From Minwuia sp. (lineage in GTDB: Bacteria > Pseudomonadota > Alphaproteobacteria > Minwuiales > Minwuiaceae), in assembly GCA_029213165.1 (NCBI GenBank), contig JARGNO010000019.1, positions 21,239 through 64,475 of the forward strand: a stretch of 43,237 nucleotides of DNA, read 5' to 3'. Positions 1 through 8,384 of this stretch are shown here, piece by piece; position 1 is the stretch's first letter, and every line of letters starts with the position of its first letter. Made by a program: the position numbers and the translations under genes. The notes beneath the pieces are model-generated. The model was not told the origin of the DNA and did no database searches. It saw only the letters and a program-made list of their open reading frames with translations.

Positions 1-164
1 ATCGAGTGGGAGCTGAGCAGCGACGACGTACCCGCGCCGAAGCCCTTCACATCACTGTATTTCGTGCCGGTCGCGACCTGACGCTGGGTTTCCACCAGGT
101 CGGTCTGCTGACGCAGCATCTGCTGGATCATGGCTTCGCTGTTACCGAAGGAACCGATACGCAT
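1..164 (-). CDS. flgL: Flagellar hook-associated protein FlgL, N-terminal fragment
   Basis: Only the first 54 codons are present; the rest lies beyond the left edge. FlgL (HAP3) forms the junction between the hook and the flagellin filament. The N-terminus, beginning MRIGSFGNSEAMIQQ and continuing with a polar heptad-like helix (RQQTDLVETQRQVATG), is the flagellin-like D0/D1 helix typical of FlgL. The ATG at 162-164 is preceded on the minus strand by a good ribosome site (GGGAGG, about 8 bases upstream). It follows flgK on the same strand with only 19 bases between, the usual flgK-flgL order, so the two are almost certainly co-transcribed. Family assignment rests on the short N-terminus plus position. 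Confidence 0.82.
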   Translation of the reverse strand, partial: MRIGSFGNSEAMIQQMLRQQTDLVETQRQVATGTKYSDVKGFGAGTSSLLSSHS

Positions 165-183
165 GTTACGAGACCTCCCTTTC

Positions 184-2274
184 CTAGATTCTCAGCAGGG
201 CGTCGAACATCTCCTGCGTCGCGGAAATGACGCGGGCGGAGGCGTTGAAAGCCGTCTGAAAGGTGATGAGGCGGGTCATTTCCTCGTCCAGGTTGACGCC
301 GGAGACTTCGCTGACCCGCTCACTCAGTTCATCGCGCAGGGCCAGGCGATCCTCGGCCCGGATTGAGATATCCTTGGCGGCCTGTCCGGCGCGGCCAAGC
401 AGTTCGGAGCCAATTTCCGACAGGGTTGCGGTCATCGCTGGCAGGCGACCGGCCCCGTCGAAGCGGCTTTCGGTGCTGCCGAGCTGCTGCAGTGCCAGGG
501 CACCGGCATTGTCGCCGATGCCCACGGCAGGTGTTCCTGCCGCATTGACGCTGGCCAGCGCGATACCTTCCGGGTTGCCGGAGACCGCATCAGAAACCTC
601 GAAACCCGAGGCGACAGAGGCAACCGCGGCGCTGCCAATGCCGAACAGATCGGCGGCGGAGACGCCGGTCGTGCCACGGGTGCTGTTGTCGGCCAGCACT
701 TCAACGCGGAAGGCGGAGGCGGCGGCAGCGGGCGTGGCTGTCAGCTTGCCCGCACCGTCCAGGGCGAAACTGACCAGTCCCGAGAAGTTGGTATTGAGCT
801 GGTTCACCATGTCGCCGACCGTGCCGCCGATTGCCGCGAAGTCTATGGTGGTGGTGATCGCACGCTGGTTGGCCGGGCCGACCAGGCTCAGCGTCAATTC
901 GCCGGTCATGCCGTGGTTTGTCGCGGTGGTCAGTCCGGTGTCGAAGGTGGGGCCTGATCCGGTGCTGACGAGATCGTTGAGGCCGAACCGGTGAGAGAAC
1001 CCGCGACCGCCATTGTCGGAAGGCGTGGTCGCATCCTGCTGAATGGCAACACCGCTTGCGCCGCCTGCAGCGGCAAAGCTCATGACACCATTGGACAGGC
1101 TCAGTGTGCCCTGACCACCCAGACCGGCATTCACTGCGTTGATCGCATCCTGGATGGTACCGCCGATCGCACCGAAGTCGATGGTGGCGGAGGCGGTGAC
1201 GGCATTGCTGGCGTCGAAGGTGTGGAATGTTGCAATGCCGGTGAAGCCATGCGGGTCGGTTGCCAGCGCACCCGTGTTCCGGCCCGTCAGCGTTGCCGGC
1301 GGGGGGACGGCTGTGAAGTCATTGTGGACCCGGTTCAACTCGTCAGCGACCTGACCAGCCATGGCACCGAGTTCCACGGCGAGATCGTTCAGGTTCGTGT
1401 CGCGGATGTCGAGCAGGCCGCGCAGTTCGCCGGAGCGGATACTGGCGTCGATGGCACCATTGACTGCCGAGGCCTGCTCGGTCGCCGGATCAATCCGCTC
1501 GATCGTCAACTGCGGGAAGGTCTGACCGGCGTTGGCCGCATCATTGGGGACATGCACCAGTCGGCGGGCCGCATGATCGACCAGCGGCAGACCGGCATTC
1601 GTCGATACCGCAAGAATCCCGTTGCCGAGTTCAAAGGTCCGGATGTCCATCAGGGCACCCAGTTCATCAAGCTTCCGTGCCCGCTGATCCTCCAGCGCAT
1701 TGCTGTCCGCCGTGTCAGGCAGGCGCGAGATCTCGCGGTTGAGGCCGTCGATCTGCTCGATCAGGTCGTTGATGATCTGGACCGTGTCCCCGATACGCTG
1801 ATCCGCCTGACGCTGCAGGTCCCGAACGCCGTCGGAGACCAGATCAAGATCCTCATCCAGACGCTGCAACGCATCCAGCATGGTATTGCGGGCGGCTGTC
1901 GTCTCGGGATTGTTGGCCAGCGCCGAGGCGGCATTGAAGATGTCGTCGAGGCGAGAGACCAGTGTGCGGTCCTGTGTCGGATCACCAAGAAGGGCCGTCA
2001 GTTGCTGCTGAAGCTCGTCCATGGTCTCGAAACGACCGGACTCAGCCGCCGCAATCCGGAACTCCTGGGACAGGAAACTGTCTGCGATGCGCCGGACCTC
2101 GGAGACCTGAACGCCGACACCCTGATTGCCAATGATCCGGACACTCTGCGACGCTTCCTTGCGGGCATAGCCTTCCGTGTTCACGTTGGCGATGTTGTCG
2201 GAAACCGTCGAAAGCCCGACCTGGGCCGCAATCAGGCCGCTTGTTCCTGTGCTCAGGACACCGTTCAGGCTCAT
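184..2274 (-). CDS. flgK: Flagellar hook-associated protein FlgK (HAP1), long form with an internal repeat
   Basis: A 696-residue extracellular junction protein of the flagellum, exported by the flagellar type III apparatus. The N-terminus (SGLIAAQVGLSTVSDNIANV, then NTEGYARK) is the conserved flagellar rod/hook motif. The C-terminus (GVNLDEEMTRLITFQTAFNA, then SARVI) is the matching C-terminal D0 helix diagnostic of FlgK. It is longer than most FlgK proteins (commonly 450 to 650). The extra length lies in a central region where residues about 348-435 and 457-546 resemble each other, each carrying a TIDF.AIGGT motif followed by beta-rich sequence. The ATG at 2274 has GGAGG just upstream on the minus strand. 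flgL follows after 19 bases. Confidence 0.95.
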   Translation of the reverse strand: MSLNGVLSTGTSGLIAAQVGLSTVSDNIANVNTEGYARKEASQSVRIIGNQGVGVQVSEVRRIADSFLSQEFRIAAAESGRFETMDELQQQLTALLGDPTQDRTLVSRLDDIFNAASALANNPETTAARNTMLDALQRLDEDLDLVSDGVRDLQRQADQRIGDTVQIINDLIEQIDGLNREISRLPDTADSNALEDQRARKLDELGALMDIRTFELGNGILAVSTNAGLPLVDHAARRLVHVPNDAANAGQTFPQLTIERIDPATEQASAVNGAIDASIRSGELRGLLDIRDTNLNDLAVELGAMAGQVADELNRVHNDFTAVPPPATLTGRNTGALATDPHGFTGIATFHTFDASNAVTASATIDFGAIGGTIQDAINAVNAGLGGQGTLSLSNGVMSFAAAGGASGVAIQQDATTPSDNGGRGFSHRFGLNDLVSTGSGPTFDTGLTTATNHGMTGELTLSLVGPANQRAITTTIDFAAIGGTVGDMVNQLNTNFSGLVSFALDGAGKLTATPAAAASAFRVEVLADNSTRGTTGVSAADLFGIGSAAVASVASGFEVSDAVSGNPEGIALASVNAAGTPAVGIGDNAGALALQQLGSTESRFDGAGRLPAMTATLSEIGSELLGRAGQAAKDISIRAEDRLALRDELSERVSEVSGVNLDEEMTRLITFQTAFNASARVISATQEMFDALLRI

Positions 2275-2572
2275 GACCGTTCCTCCACACCTGCGGCAAG
2301 GCTTGCCGGGCCGATGGCAGCTTCAACCCGGGGGCGGCAAAAGATGCCGGGCACTAACTGGTATTGTGATTGCCGCATAACCAATTGAAACAAGGACATT
2401 TTTTCGTCGGTCTCGAAGCTGTTCGCGATGTCTGTGCGTCTGTTCATGGTGGGGTCATTGCACAGGACGGACCAGTTGGGGGCCGGGAGCGGGCTGCGTT
2501 TCGGACTACCCAGTGGACAAGGGCTTCCGCTACGCTGCCCCCAGGCACAGCTTCACTGGACAGGGGAGGACA
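2275..2572. other. Divergent intergenic region between flgK and the Rieske oxygenase gene
   Basis: This 298-base gap separates two divergent genes and should hold both promoters. I see no convincing gene in it. Candidate signals are a sigma-54-like element on the plus strand (listed separately) and the Shine-Dalgarno stretch AGGGGAGGA directly before 2573. An open frame starting at 2370 runs through here but overlaps the oxygenase in another frame, so I discount it. No clear sigma-28 flagellar promoter is visible upstream of flgK. Confidence 0.5.
2359..2374 (+). promoter_or_regulatory. Possible sigma-54 (RpoN) promoter element
   Basis: The plus strand reads TGGTATTGTGATTGCC. This fits the -24/-12 pattern TGGYAYR-N4-TTGCW at 14 of 16 positions and keeps the essential GG and GC dinucleotides ten bases apart. 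It points towards the Rieske oxygenase gene about 200 bases downstream. NtrC, a sigma-54 activator, is encoded later in this window. A single match of this length can arise by chance, so this is a candidate only. Confidence 0.3.
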
Positions 2573-3715
2573 ATGGACAGGGCCACGGAACTCTCCCTGC
2601 TGCGGGAAGTACTTGAACTGCAGGAGGCCGGATCATTCTTTCTGGATGATGCCCAGGGCCGGAACGCAGTGGCCAACTACTGCTCCCCCGAACGTTTCCT
2701 GCGGGAGCGGGACAGCATCTTTCGCGGTCTGCCGCAGATGGTGGCGCATGTCAGCGAACTCTCGGCGGAGAATGCCTTTCTCAGACGCGATATCGGAGGG
2801 CTGCCGGTCCTGCTGACGCACGAAGGGGCAGGGCGTTACCGTGCCTTTCTGAACGTCTGTCGCCACCGTGGAACCCGGCTGGTGGATGACGCGCGCGGCT
2901 GTGCGCGGCGCTTCACCTGCCCCTATCACGCATGGACATGGAACAATCGCGGCGAGCTGACAGGCGTTCCCCATGAGCGTGACGGCTTTCCGGAGGTCGA
3001 CCGCAAGGAATTCGGCCTGAAGCAACTGGCCTGTGAGGAGCGTCATGGCTGGATCTGGGTCGCGGCGGACGACACGCTGGCAGATGACCTCGCCGGATTC
3101 CTTGCAGGCATAGGCCCGGATCTGGACTGGATTGGCAGTCGGGACCTGCATGTCGTGGCAGAAACGGTTTCAGTGCGTGATGTGAACTGGAAGATCCTGA
3201 TCGAAGGCGGGGTGGAATCCTATCACTTCAAGGTCGCGCATCGGGCCACCATCGGTCCTTATTTCACTGACAACCTGTCCACCTATCAGGCGTTCGGCAG
3301 TCACTTGCGCTCCGTGCTGCCACGCGTGTCGGTGCAGGAACTGGCAACCCGGCCGGAAGAGTCGTGGCAACTGCGCCAGCACGCGAACCTGCTCTACACG
3401 ATCTTTCCGCTCAGTCAGTTGCTGGTCCAGCAGGACCACCTGATCTGGGTCCGGTTCGAGCCGGTCAATGCGGCCCGGACCCGTATCACGCTCAGGACAA
3501 TGGCGGCGGAAGGCACGCGGTCAGACACCTACTGGCAACGCAACCACGCAATCACCTGCGCGACGCTGACCGAGGACTTCGTGATCGGAGAGAGCATCCA
3601 GAGTGGATTGGACACGGGTGCCAATGACCAATTGACCTTCGGGCGGTTCGAAGGGGCGTTGCACAGGTTCAACAGGGCGGTGGAGCAGATGATCGGTTTA
3701 CGGGAAACCGGCTGA
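2573..3715 (+). CDS. Rieske non-heme iron oxygenase, alpha subunit
   Basis: A 380-residue catalytic subunit of a Rieske-type oxygenase, an enzyme that uses a [2Fe-2S] centre and mononuclear iron to hydroxylate or demethylate organic substrates. The Rieske ligands are visible as C96-x-H98 (NVCRHRG) and C116-x2-H119 (CPYHAW). The catalytic iron site is H218 and H223 (ESYHFKVAH) with a distal aspartate, probably D335 (TLTEDF). I place the start at ATG 2573 rather than 2513 because AGGGGAGGA lies immediately before it and the family N-terminus fits. No ferredoxin or reductase gene is adjacent, so electrons must come from a partner elsewhere. The substrate cannot be read from sequence; the length suits the broad carnitine/aromatic oxygenase group. 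Confidence 0.88.
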   Translation: MDRATELSLLREVLELQEAGSFFLDDAQGRNAVANYCSPERFLRERDSIFRGLPQMVAHVSELSAENAFLRRDIGGLPVLLTHEGAGRYRAFLNVCRHRGTRLVDDARGCARRFTCPYHAWTWNNRGELTGVPHERDGFPEVDRKEFGLKQLACEERHGWIWVAADDTLADDLAGFLAGIGPDLDWIGSRDLHVVAETVSVRDVNWKILIEGGVESYHFKVAHRATIGPYFTDNLSTYQAFGSHLRSVLPRVSVQELATRPEESWQLRQHANLLYTIFPLSQLLVQQDHLIWVRFEPVNAARTRITLRTMAAEGTRSDTYWQRNHAITCATLTEDFVIGESIQSGLDTGANDQLTFGRFEGALHRFNRAVEQMIGLRETG

Positions 3716-3725
3716 CGCGGATTTT
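3694..3725 (+). terminator. Possible weak terminator of the Rieske oxygenase gene
   Basis: CGGTTT (3694-3699) and AAACCG (3705-3710) form a six-pair stem with a five-base loop across the last codons. A run of four T follows at 3722-3725, about 12 bases below the stem. The distance to the T run is too long for a textbook intrinsic terminator. Confidence 0.25.
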
Positions 3726-3856
3726 ACCGATTTCCGCTCGCCTGATCCACATCCCGCAACCGTACTTTACGTCCCCTTAATGTTGTTGCACTAGACCAGT
3801 CGGTCGGGGTGTCGAGTGTCATCACCCTTTCCGGATCAGCTGGGTAGTGCGGCAAG

Positions 3857-5320
3857 TTGAACAGCAGCAGGAAAACATCAGGCAGCAGACGCTTCTTCGA
3901 GGTCTTCGAGACCTTGATAGGGGCCGCGGCACCCTTGCATCTGCGCTCGATGGTAATGGAAGAACGCATTGCCCGGCAGATTGATGCTTCCGTCATCTTT
4001 GCGGTTGGCAACTTCACGTTCGCAGTTGTTCTGGCAATCGCTTTCAGCCCGTTTCTACATCCCCTGTTCGTCTGGCCCTGGTGCGCGCTGACAGTCAGCC
4101 TGAGTGTGCTGCAACTGCTGCAATGGCGGGCGAAGCGGCATTCCACCCGACGATCCCATTCTTCCCGGACAGCAGCATCCATTGTTCAGAAGAATCTGAT
4201 CTTCGGAGTCATCTGGGGGGTCTTCGGGGCATTCGGGGCAATGAACGGTACAATTGCGACTGATGTCCTGCTGGTCATCCTGCTGACCGTTACAATTTCG
4301 GGCGGTGTCCTGCTCAACGCCATGATTCCTCTCGCTGCCGTGGTGCTCTATCTCTGCGCCGGGGTTGTTCCGATCATTGCGATTTCGACGAAGTATTCCG
4401 AAGTTGCACCTTACCTGCTGGTCATGTGTCCGATCCTTCTGGCCCTGATCGCGTTCGCGGCGCGGCAGAACTTTCTGGTCGGCATCCAGTTCGTGCAACG
4501 CGAATACGATCTGCTTGAAACAATGACCAAGCTGGAGAACGCAACACGCGAGAAGAGCGCATTTGTCGCCAGCACAAGTCATGAACTCAGAACCCCGTTG
4601 AATGCGATCATCGGGTTCTCCGAGGTTATCCGGGAGGAAATCTTCGGCAAGATCTCTCCGCCGCGATACGGTGAATACGTGAAGGACATTCATGGCAGCG
4701 CGAGACACCTGCTGGGTGTGATCAACGACCTGCTGGACCTCTCGCGCATTGAAACCGGCAATGCGGAGGTCACGATGGAGTGGACGAGCCTGTCCAGACT
4801 GATCGCCGAGGCAACCGCGATGATCGCGCCATTGGCCCAGAGCAGACATATCGTCATCGGACCAACAGAAATCGATGACAGCATCGTGGTGCTGACCGAT
4901 ACCCAGCGTTTCCGCCAGGTCGTTCTCAATGTTCTCAGCAATGCCATCAAGTACTCTGCGGAAGGAACACAGGTTGCGATCAGCGTCGATACGGGTCGCA
5001 AGGGTGATCTGGTTCTCTCGGTCAGGGACAGGGGGCTCGGCATGACCCCGACCGAAGTCAGGCAGGCATTGACCCCCTTTGGCCGAACCGAGTCCTCCGC
5101 AATGACAGGTGAGCAGGGATCAGGTCTCGGACTGCCCATCACGCGTCACCTGATGCAGGTGCTGGACGGCGACTTGCAGATCGACAGCGTCAAGGGGGAG
5201 GGAACAACGGTGCGGATACTGGTTCCAGCCGTGGCCTGGGCGAAGCAGAAGGAGACCGGACTGTCATCCGCCAGCAAGAATGCGCAAGTGGACGTTCAGG
5301 CAGCGACCAGTTCCGCATGA
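3857..5320 (+). CDS. Membrane-bound sensor histidine kinase (orphan)
   Basis: A 487-residue sensor kinase. Residues about 45-90 and 115-205 hold roughly five to six hydrophobic membrane segments, with no large periplasmic domain. The kinase core follows: phospho-acceptor H242 in STSHELRTPLNAIIGFSE, N-box with N362 (NVLSNAIKYS), G1 (DRGLGM, D391) and G2 (GSGLGLPI, from 421). This is the alphaproteobacterial HisKA/HATPase type seen in PleC- and DivJ-like kinases. The start is uncertain: 3857 is a TTG without a clear ribosome site, and ATG codons at 3950 or 3956 would give proteins about 31 or 33 residues shorter. The next gene is convergent and also encodes a kinase; no response regulator is adjacent. 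The signal sensed is unknown. Confidence 0.85.
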   Translation: MNSSRKTSGSRRFFEVFETLIGAAAPLHLRSMVMEERIARQIDASVIFAVGNFTFAVVLAIAFSPFLHPLFVWPWCALTVSLSVLQLLQWRAKRHSTRRSHSSRTAASIVQKNLIFGVIWGVFGAFGAMNGTIATDVLLVILLTVTISGGVLLNAMIPLAAVVLYLCAGVVPIIAISTKYSEVAPYLLVMCPILLALIAFAARQNFLVGIQFVQREYDLLETMTKLENATREKSAFVASTSHELRTPLNAIIGFSEVIREEIFGKISPPRYGEYVKDIHGSARHLLGVINDLLDLSRIETGNAEVTMEWTSLSRLIAEATAMIAPLAQSRHIVIGPTEIDDSIVVLTDTQRFRQVVLNVLSNAIKYSAEGTQVAISVDTGRKGDLVLSVRDRGLGMTPTEVRQALTPFGRTESSAMTGEQGSGLGLPITRHLMQVLDGDLQIDSVKGEGTTVRILVPAVAWAKQKETGLSSASKNAQVDVQAATSSA

Positions 5321-5347
5321 CTGCTGTCCCGGGGGCCGGTTAACGGT

Positions 5348-7282
5348 TCAGGCGGCGGCGAACAGGAACGCAACACTTGTACCCTTGCCCGTTTCGCTGC
5401 TTATCTCCAGCTTTCCACCATGCAGTTCGATCAGCATGCGGGCCAGCGGCAGCCCCAGCCCGGCACCGTCCTTGGCGGAATAGGCGTTGACCCGCACAAG
5501 CTCGAATGGTCTGACAATCCGCGCCCTCATCTCTTCAGGTATGCCCCTACCGCTGTCAGAGACACTCAGTCTGATCTCTCCATGCAATTCGGTGATCTCG
5601 ATCAGGACCTGGCTGTTGCCGGGTGCATGTGTGATGGCATTGTCCAGCACATTGCCAAGGGCCTGGGCAATGGCATCTGGATCGATGGTCGCCATGATGC
5701 TTTCCCGGTGGTGCCGCAGATGCATCTCGACGCCTGCCGGGACCGCCTTTGCCGCATGGTCGGCAATGCAGCGCCGGGCGAGTTCGACAATGTCGGTCGG
5801 TCGGGCATTCAGACTGTAGTTGCCTGACTCGATCCGTGAAATGTCGAGAACACCGTCCACCAGCTTGAGCATTTTGCGGCTGCTGGCGTGAATGTCGGCC
5901 GCGTAGTCGCGGTAGGCGACTGGCTGGATTGGTCCAAGCATCTGATCCTTCATCATCTCGGAGAAGCCCATGATCGCGTTCAGGGGCGTGCGCAATTCGT
6001 GGCTCATCCCGGCCATGAACTGGTTGCGGGTGTCGTTGATGGTCTCCACGAGCAACAGCTTGGCCTGCTGCCGGCGCAGGCCAAGCGCCAGTGCAATCGC
6101 GAAGTAGAGGGTTGCGATGGTGCAGCCGATAGCCGCCAGATAGTGATTGATCTCCAGATACGGTGTGATGTCGAACACCCGCAGGTAGAGGTAGACCGAG
6201 GTGACGTGACTGAATGCCCAGCCGACGGTTGCCACAGCCGCATTGTCGATGCCGCGGCACCAGAGGTAGATCGCGGTTCCCAGGACCAGGACCGCGCCGG
6301 GTCCCGCGACGAATGCGATCAGAAGTGTATCCACTGGCGCCGGAAGCAACGGGGACGCCGTCGTCAGCAGCCCGGCGATGATCAGCAGACGCATGACGAC
6401 ATTGATGCGGGGCGTATGCTCAGCCGTATTCAGATAGCGCTGAAAGAAGCGTACACCGCTCGCAAAAAGCAGTCCCAGAACTACGAAATGGAGCTGGTTC
6501 GCGTGCTGCCACGCGCCTGGCCAGATCCAGACCTGACCGAACCCGGTTGCGACCGCCACGTAGAGCGCATAGCTGAGACTGAACGGCACGAAGTCGAGAC
6601 AGGCCTTGTCACGCACGGTCAGATAGACGGTCAGGACATAGAGACAGACTGCTATCACCGCCCCGAACAGAAGGCTGAGCAGGATCTGGTCCAGCACGAC
6701 CGTACGCGCGAAATGCGCCTCCCCCAGAAACTCGATGGGGGCAAGCAGGACGGATGTGCTCTCGACCTTCAGAAACACGACAGTTGTCGCATTTGCGGTC
6801 AGTTGAACCGGGAATGCCGGGAAATGACTTTGCGGGAAGCTTTCGGGCAAAGGAAGGGTATCACCACGCGCGATCCGTAGATGGTCGCCGCCGTTTGGCC
6901 CCGGCAGATAGGCCGTGACGGAATCAATGTAGGGGAAACGATAGACGAGCACCCCTGACTGCACATGGCTCGCGGCGTTCGAAAGGGTCAGCCGCAGCCA
7001 GAGCGGCCGGTCACTGAACCCGAGGTGCAGTGACCGCTGCGGCCCGTCGATGAAGGTCAACTTCCGGGCATCCGACAGCTCGGCCGTCCCGGTCTCATCA
7101 AATGCATATGCCAGCGAGAGACCGACACCCAGGTCGTGCGGCACCGGATTGGCAACGCGATCCCGGGCCGGTGTGAACAGCAGCAGGCTGAGCACCACCA
7201 GAGCGACGGTGCCGATGATCCAACCACTGAAGGGCGGTATCCGGAGAAACCTGATCTTCCGTCTGACTGATCGTCTGAACAT
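5348..7282 (-). CDS. 7TMR-DISM-type sensor histidine kinase (orphan)
   Basis: A 644-residue kinase. After an N-terminal membrane helix comes a periplasmic beta-rich domain (roughly residues 45-190) of the 7TMR-DISM extracellular type. About seven membrane segments follow (roughly 195-400), then a HisKA/HATPase core: phospho-acceptor H428 (GMSHELRTPLNAIMGFSE), N-box (NVLDNAITHAPG), G1 (DSGRGIP) and G2 (GAGLGLPL). 7TMR-DISM receptors are thought to bind small extracellular ligands such as carbohydrates. I chose ATG 7282, which has AGGAG about 13 bases upstream; a TTG at 7351 would add 23 residues. It converges on the preceding kinase and diverges from the MarR-GNAT gene. No response regulator is adjacent. 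Confidence 0.87.
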   Translation of the reverse strand: MFRRSVRRKIRFLRIPPFSGWIIGTVALVVLSLLLFTPARDRVANPVPHDLGVGLSLAYAFDETGTAELSDARKLTFIDGPQRSLHLGFSDRPLWLRLTLSNAASHVQSGVLVYRFPYIDSVTAYLPGPNGGDHLRIARGDTLPLPESFPQSHFPAFPVQLTANATTVVFLKVESTSVLLAPIEFLGEAHFARTVVLDQILLSLLFGAVIAVCLYVLTVYLTVRDKACLDFVPFSLSYALYVAVATGFGQVWIWPGAWQHANQLHFVVLGLLFASGVRFFQRYLNTAEHTPRINVVMRLLIIAGLLTTASPLLPAPVDTLLIAFVAGPGAVLVLGTAIYLWCRGIDNAAVATVGWAFSHVTSVYLYLRVFDITPYLEINHYLAAIGCTIATLYFAIALALGLRRQQAKLLLVETINDTRNQFMAGMSHELRTPLNAIMGFSEMMKDQMLGPIQPVAYRDYAADIHASSRKMLKLVDGVLDISRIESGNYSLNARPTDIVELARRCIADHAAKAVPAGVEMHLRHHRESIMATIDPDAIAQALGNVLDNAITHAPGNSQVLIEITELHGEIRLSVSDSGRGIPEEMRARIVRPFELVRVNAYSAKDGAGLGLPLARMLIELHGGKLEISSETGKGTSVAFLFAAA

Positions 7283-7387
7283 CAGATCTTCAATTCTCCT
7301 AGCTTCAGGGGAAACAGCACCATACTGCGCTGCCAGTCCGATCGTGGCCAATCCCGATTGCGAAATTATGGGGTGAGGGGATTTGAA

Positions 7388-7426
7388 GTTTCATATATAT
7401 GCTTGTGGCATCTAATTGCATGAAAC
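7388..7426. promoter_or_regulatory. Inverted repeat in an AT-rich divergent promoter region, candidate operator
   Basis: GTTTCAT (7388-7394) and ATGAAAC (7420-7426) form a perfect seven-base inverted repeat with a 25-base spacer. Inside it lies the ten-base palindrome CATATATATG (7392-7401). The stretch is strikingly AT-rich compared with the rest of the window. It sits just before the MarR-GNAT start (7449) and in the region from which the leftward kinase must also be transcribed. MarR proteins usually bind palindromes in their own divergent promoter regions, so this is the natural operator candidate. Confidence 0.45.
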
Positions 7427-7448
7427 AGGCATTCATGAAGGTGAACCC

Positions 7449-8384
7449 GTGGATGAAACCCTGAAACTGAGAGCAGAAGCCCTGCGCCGCTTCAATCGGG
7501 CCCATACGAGCCTGGTTGGCTTGCTGCAACAGGCCTATCTGGACAGCGGTCTCTCGCTGACAGAGGTGCGCGTTATCTACGAGATTGCAAACCGGGATGG
7601 TCTGACCATCACTGACCTCGCGCGCGACCTTGCCCTCGACAATGGCTACCTCAGCCGACTTGTGCGAGGGCTGAAGGATCGTGAACTGATCGTTTCCTCC
7701 GTCTCCCGGGCCGATGCCCGTCAGCAGATCCTTGCACTGACGGACGCGGGCGCGGCGCTGTATGCTTCGCTCTCCGTCAGATCGCAGAACGAGATGATGG
7801 AACTGATCTCCGGCCTGGAGGAGCAGGATCAGCGGAGCCTCATGACCGCGCTTCAGGCTGCCACAAGGCTGCTGGCGAGGGCTTCCAATCGGCCCGTGCC
7901 GACACCTGTCATCACGCTCAGGGGCCATCGGCCGGGCGATATGGGTTGGGTCATTGCGGCACATGGTCGAATCTACGCGACCGAGTTCGGCTGGGATCAC
8001 ACGTTCGAGGCGATGGTGGCAGACATTGCCGCCGCATTCCTGCGCGATTTCGATCCGGAATGGGAACACTGCTGGATGGCGGAGATCGACGGCGTTCCCG
8101 TCGGCTCGGTGACGGTTGTCAGGAAATCGGCCGAAGAGGCGCAATTGCGCCTGCTGGTCATCGACCCGTCTGCGCGTGGCCTGCGGCTGGGTGAGCGGAT
8201 GGTCGCGGAGTGCATTCGATTTGCGGGCGAGAAGGGCTACAGCAAGCTGGTGCTCTGGACAAACGACAACCTGCATGCGGCACGGCGGATCTATCAGAAA
8301 GCCGGGTTCCGGCTGGTCGAGGAGGAACCGCATCACAGTTTCGGTGTCGATCTGGTCGGGCAGAACTGGGAACTGGTGCTTTGA
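7449..8384 (+). CDS. MarR-type regulator fused to a GNAT N-acetyltransferase
   Basis: A 311-residue two-domain protein. Residues about 10-145 form a MarR winged-helix domain: the DNA-reading region is LTITDLARDLALDNGYLSRL, followed by the wing and KDRELI. Residues about 155-311 form a GNAT acetyltransferase with the acetyl-CoA loop near residues 243-250 (RGLRLGER) and the C-terminal motif NLHAARRIYQKAGFRL. MarR-GNAT fusions are a recognised family, but their substrates are mostly unknown. I chose GTG 7449, preceded by GAAGGTGA; a TTG at 7416 would add 11 residues but has no ribosome site. The stop codon overlaps the start of the EamA transporter gene, implying a shared role: sense, acetylate and export a small molecule. 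Confidence 0.88.
   Translation: MDETLKLRAEALRRFNRAHTSLVGLLQQAYLDSGLSLTEVRVIYEIANRDGLTITDLARDLALDNGYLSRLVRGLKDRELIVSSVSRADARQQILALTDAGAALYASLSVRSQNEMMELISGLEEQDQRSLMTALQAATRLLARASNRPVPTPVITLRGHRPGDMGWVIAAHGRIYATEFGWDHTFEAMVADIAAAFLRDFDPEWEHCWMAEIDGVPVGSVTVVRKSAEEAQLRLLVIDPSARGLRLGERMVAECIRFAGEKGYSKLVLWTNDNLHAARRIYQKAGFRLVEEEPHHSFGVDLVGQNWELVL

Noticed and set aside
991-2388. A 465-codon plus-strand frame inside flgK
   Set aside because: flgK has both conserved ends and a proper ribosome site; the plus-strand frame has none of these.
2370-2816. A 148-codon plus-strand frame upstream of and overlapping the Rieske gene
   Set aside because: No ribosome site, no similarity that I recognise, and it overlaps a gene with full catalytic motifs.
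5321-5347. CCGGTTAACGG between the convergent kinases as a terminator
   Set aside because: Too short and without a T run; it could not form a stable hairpin.
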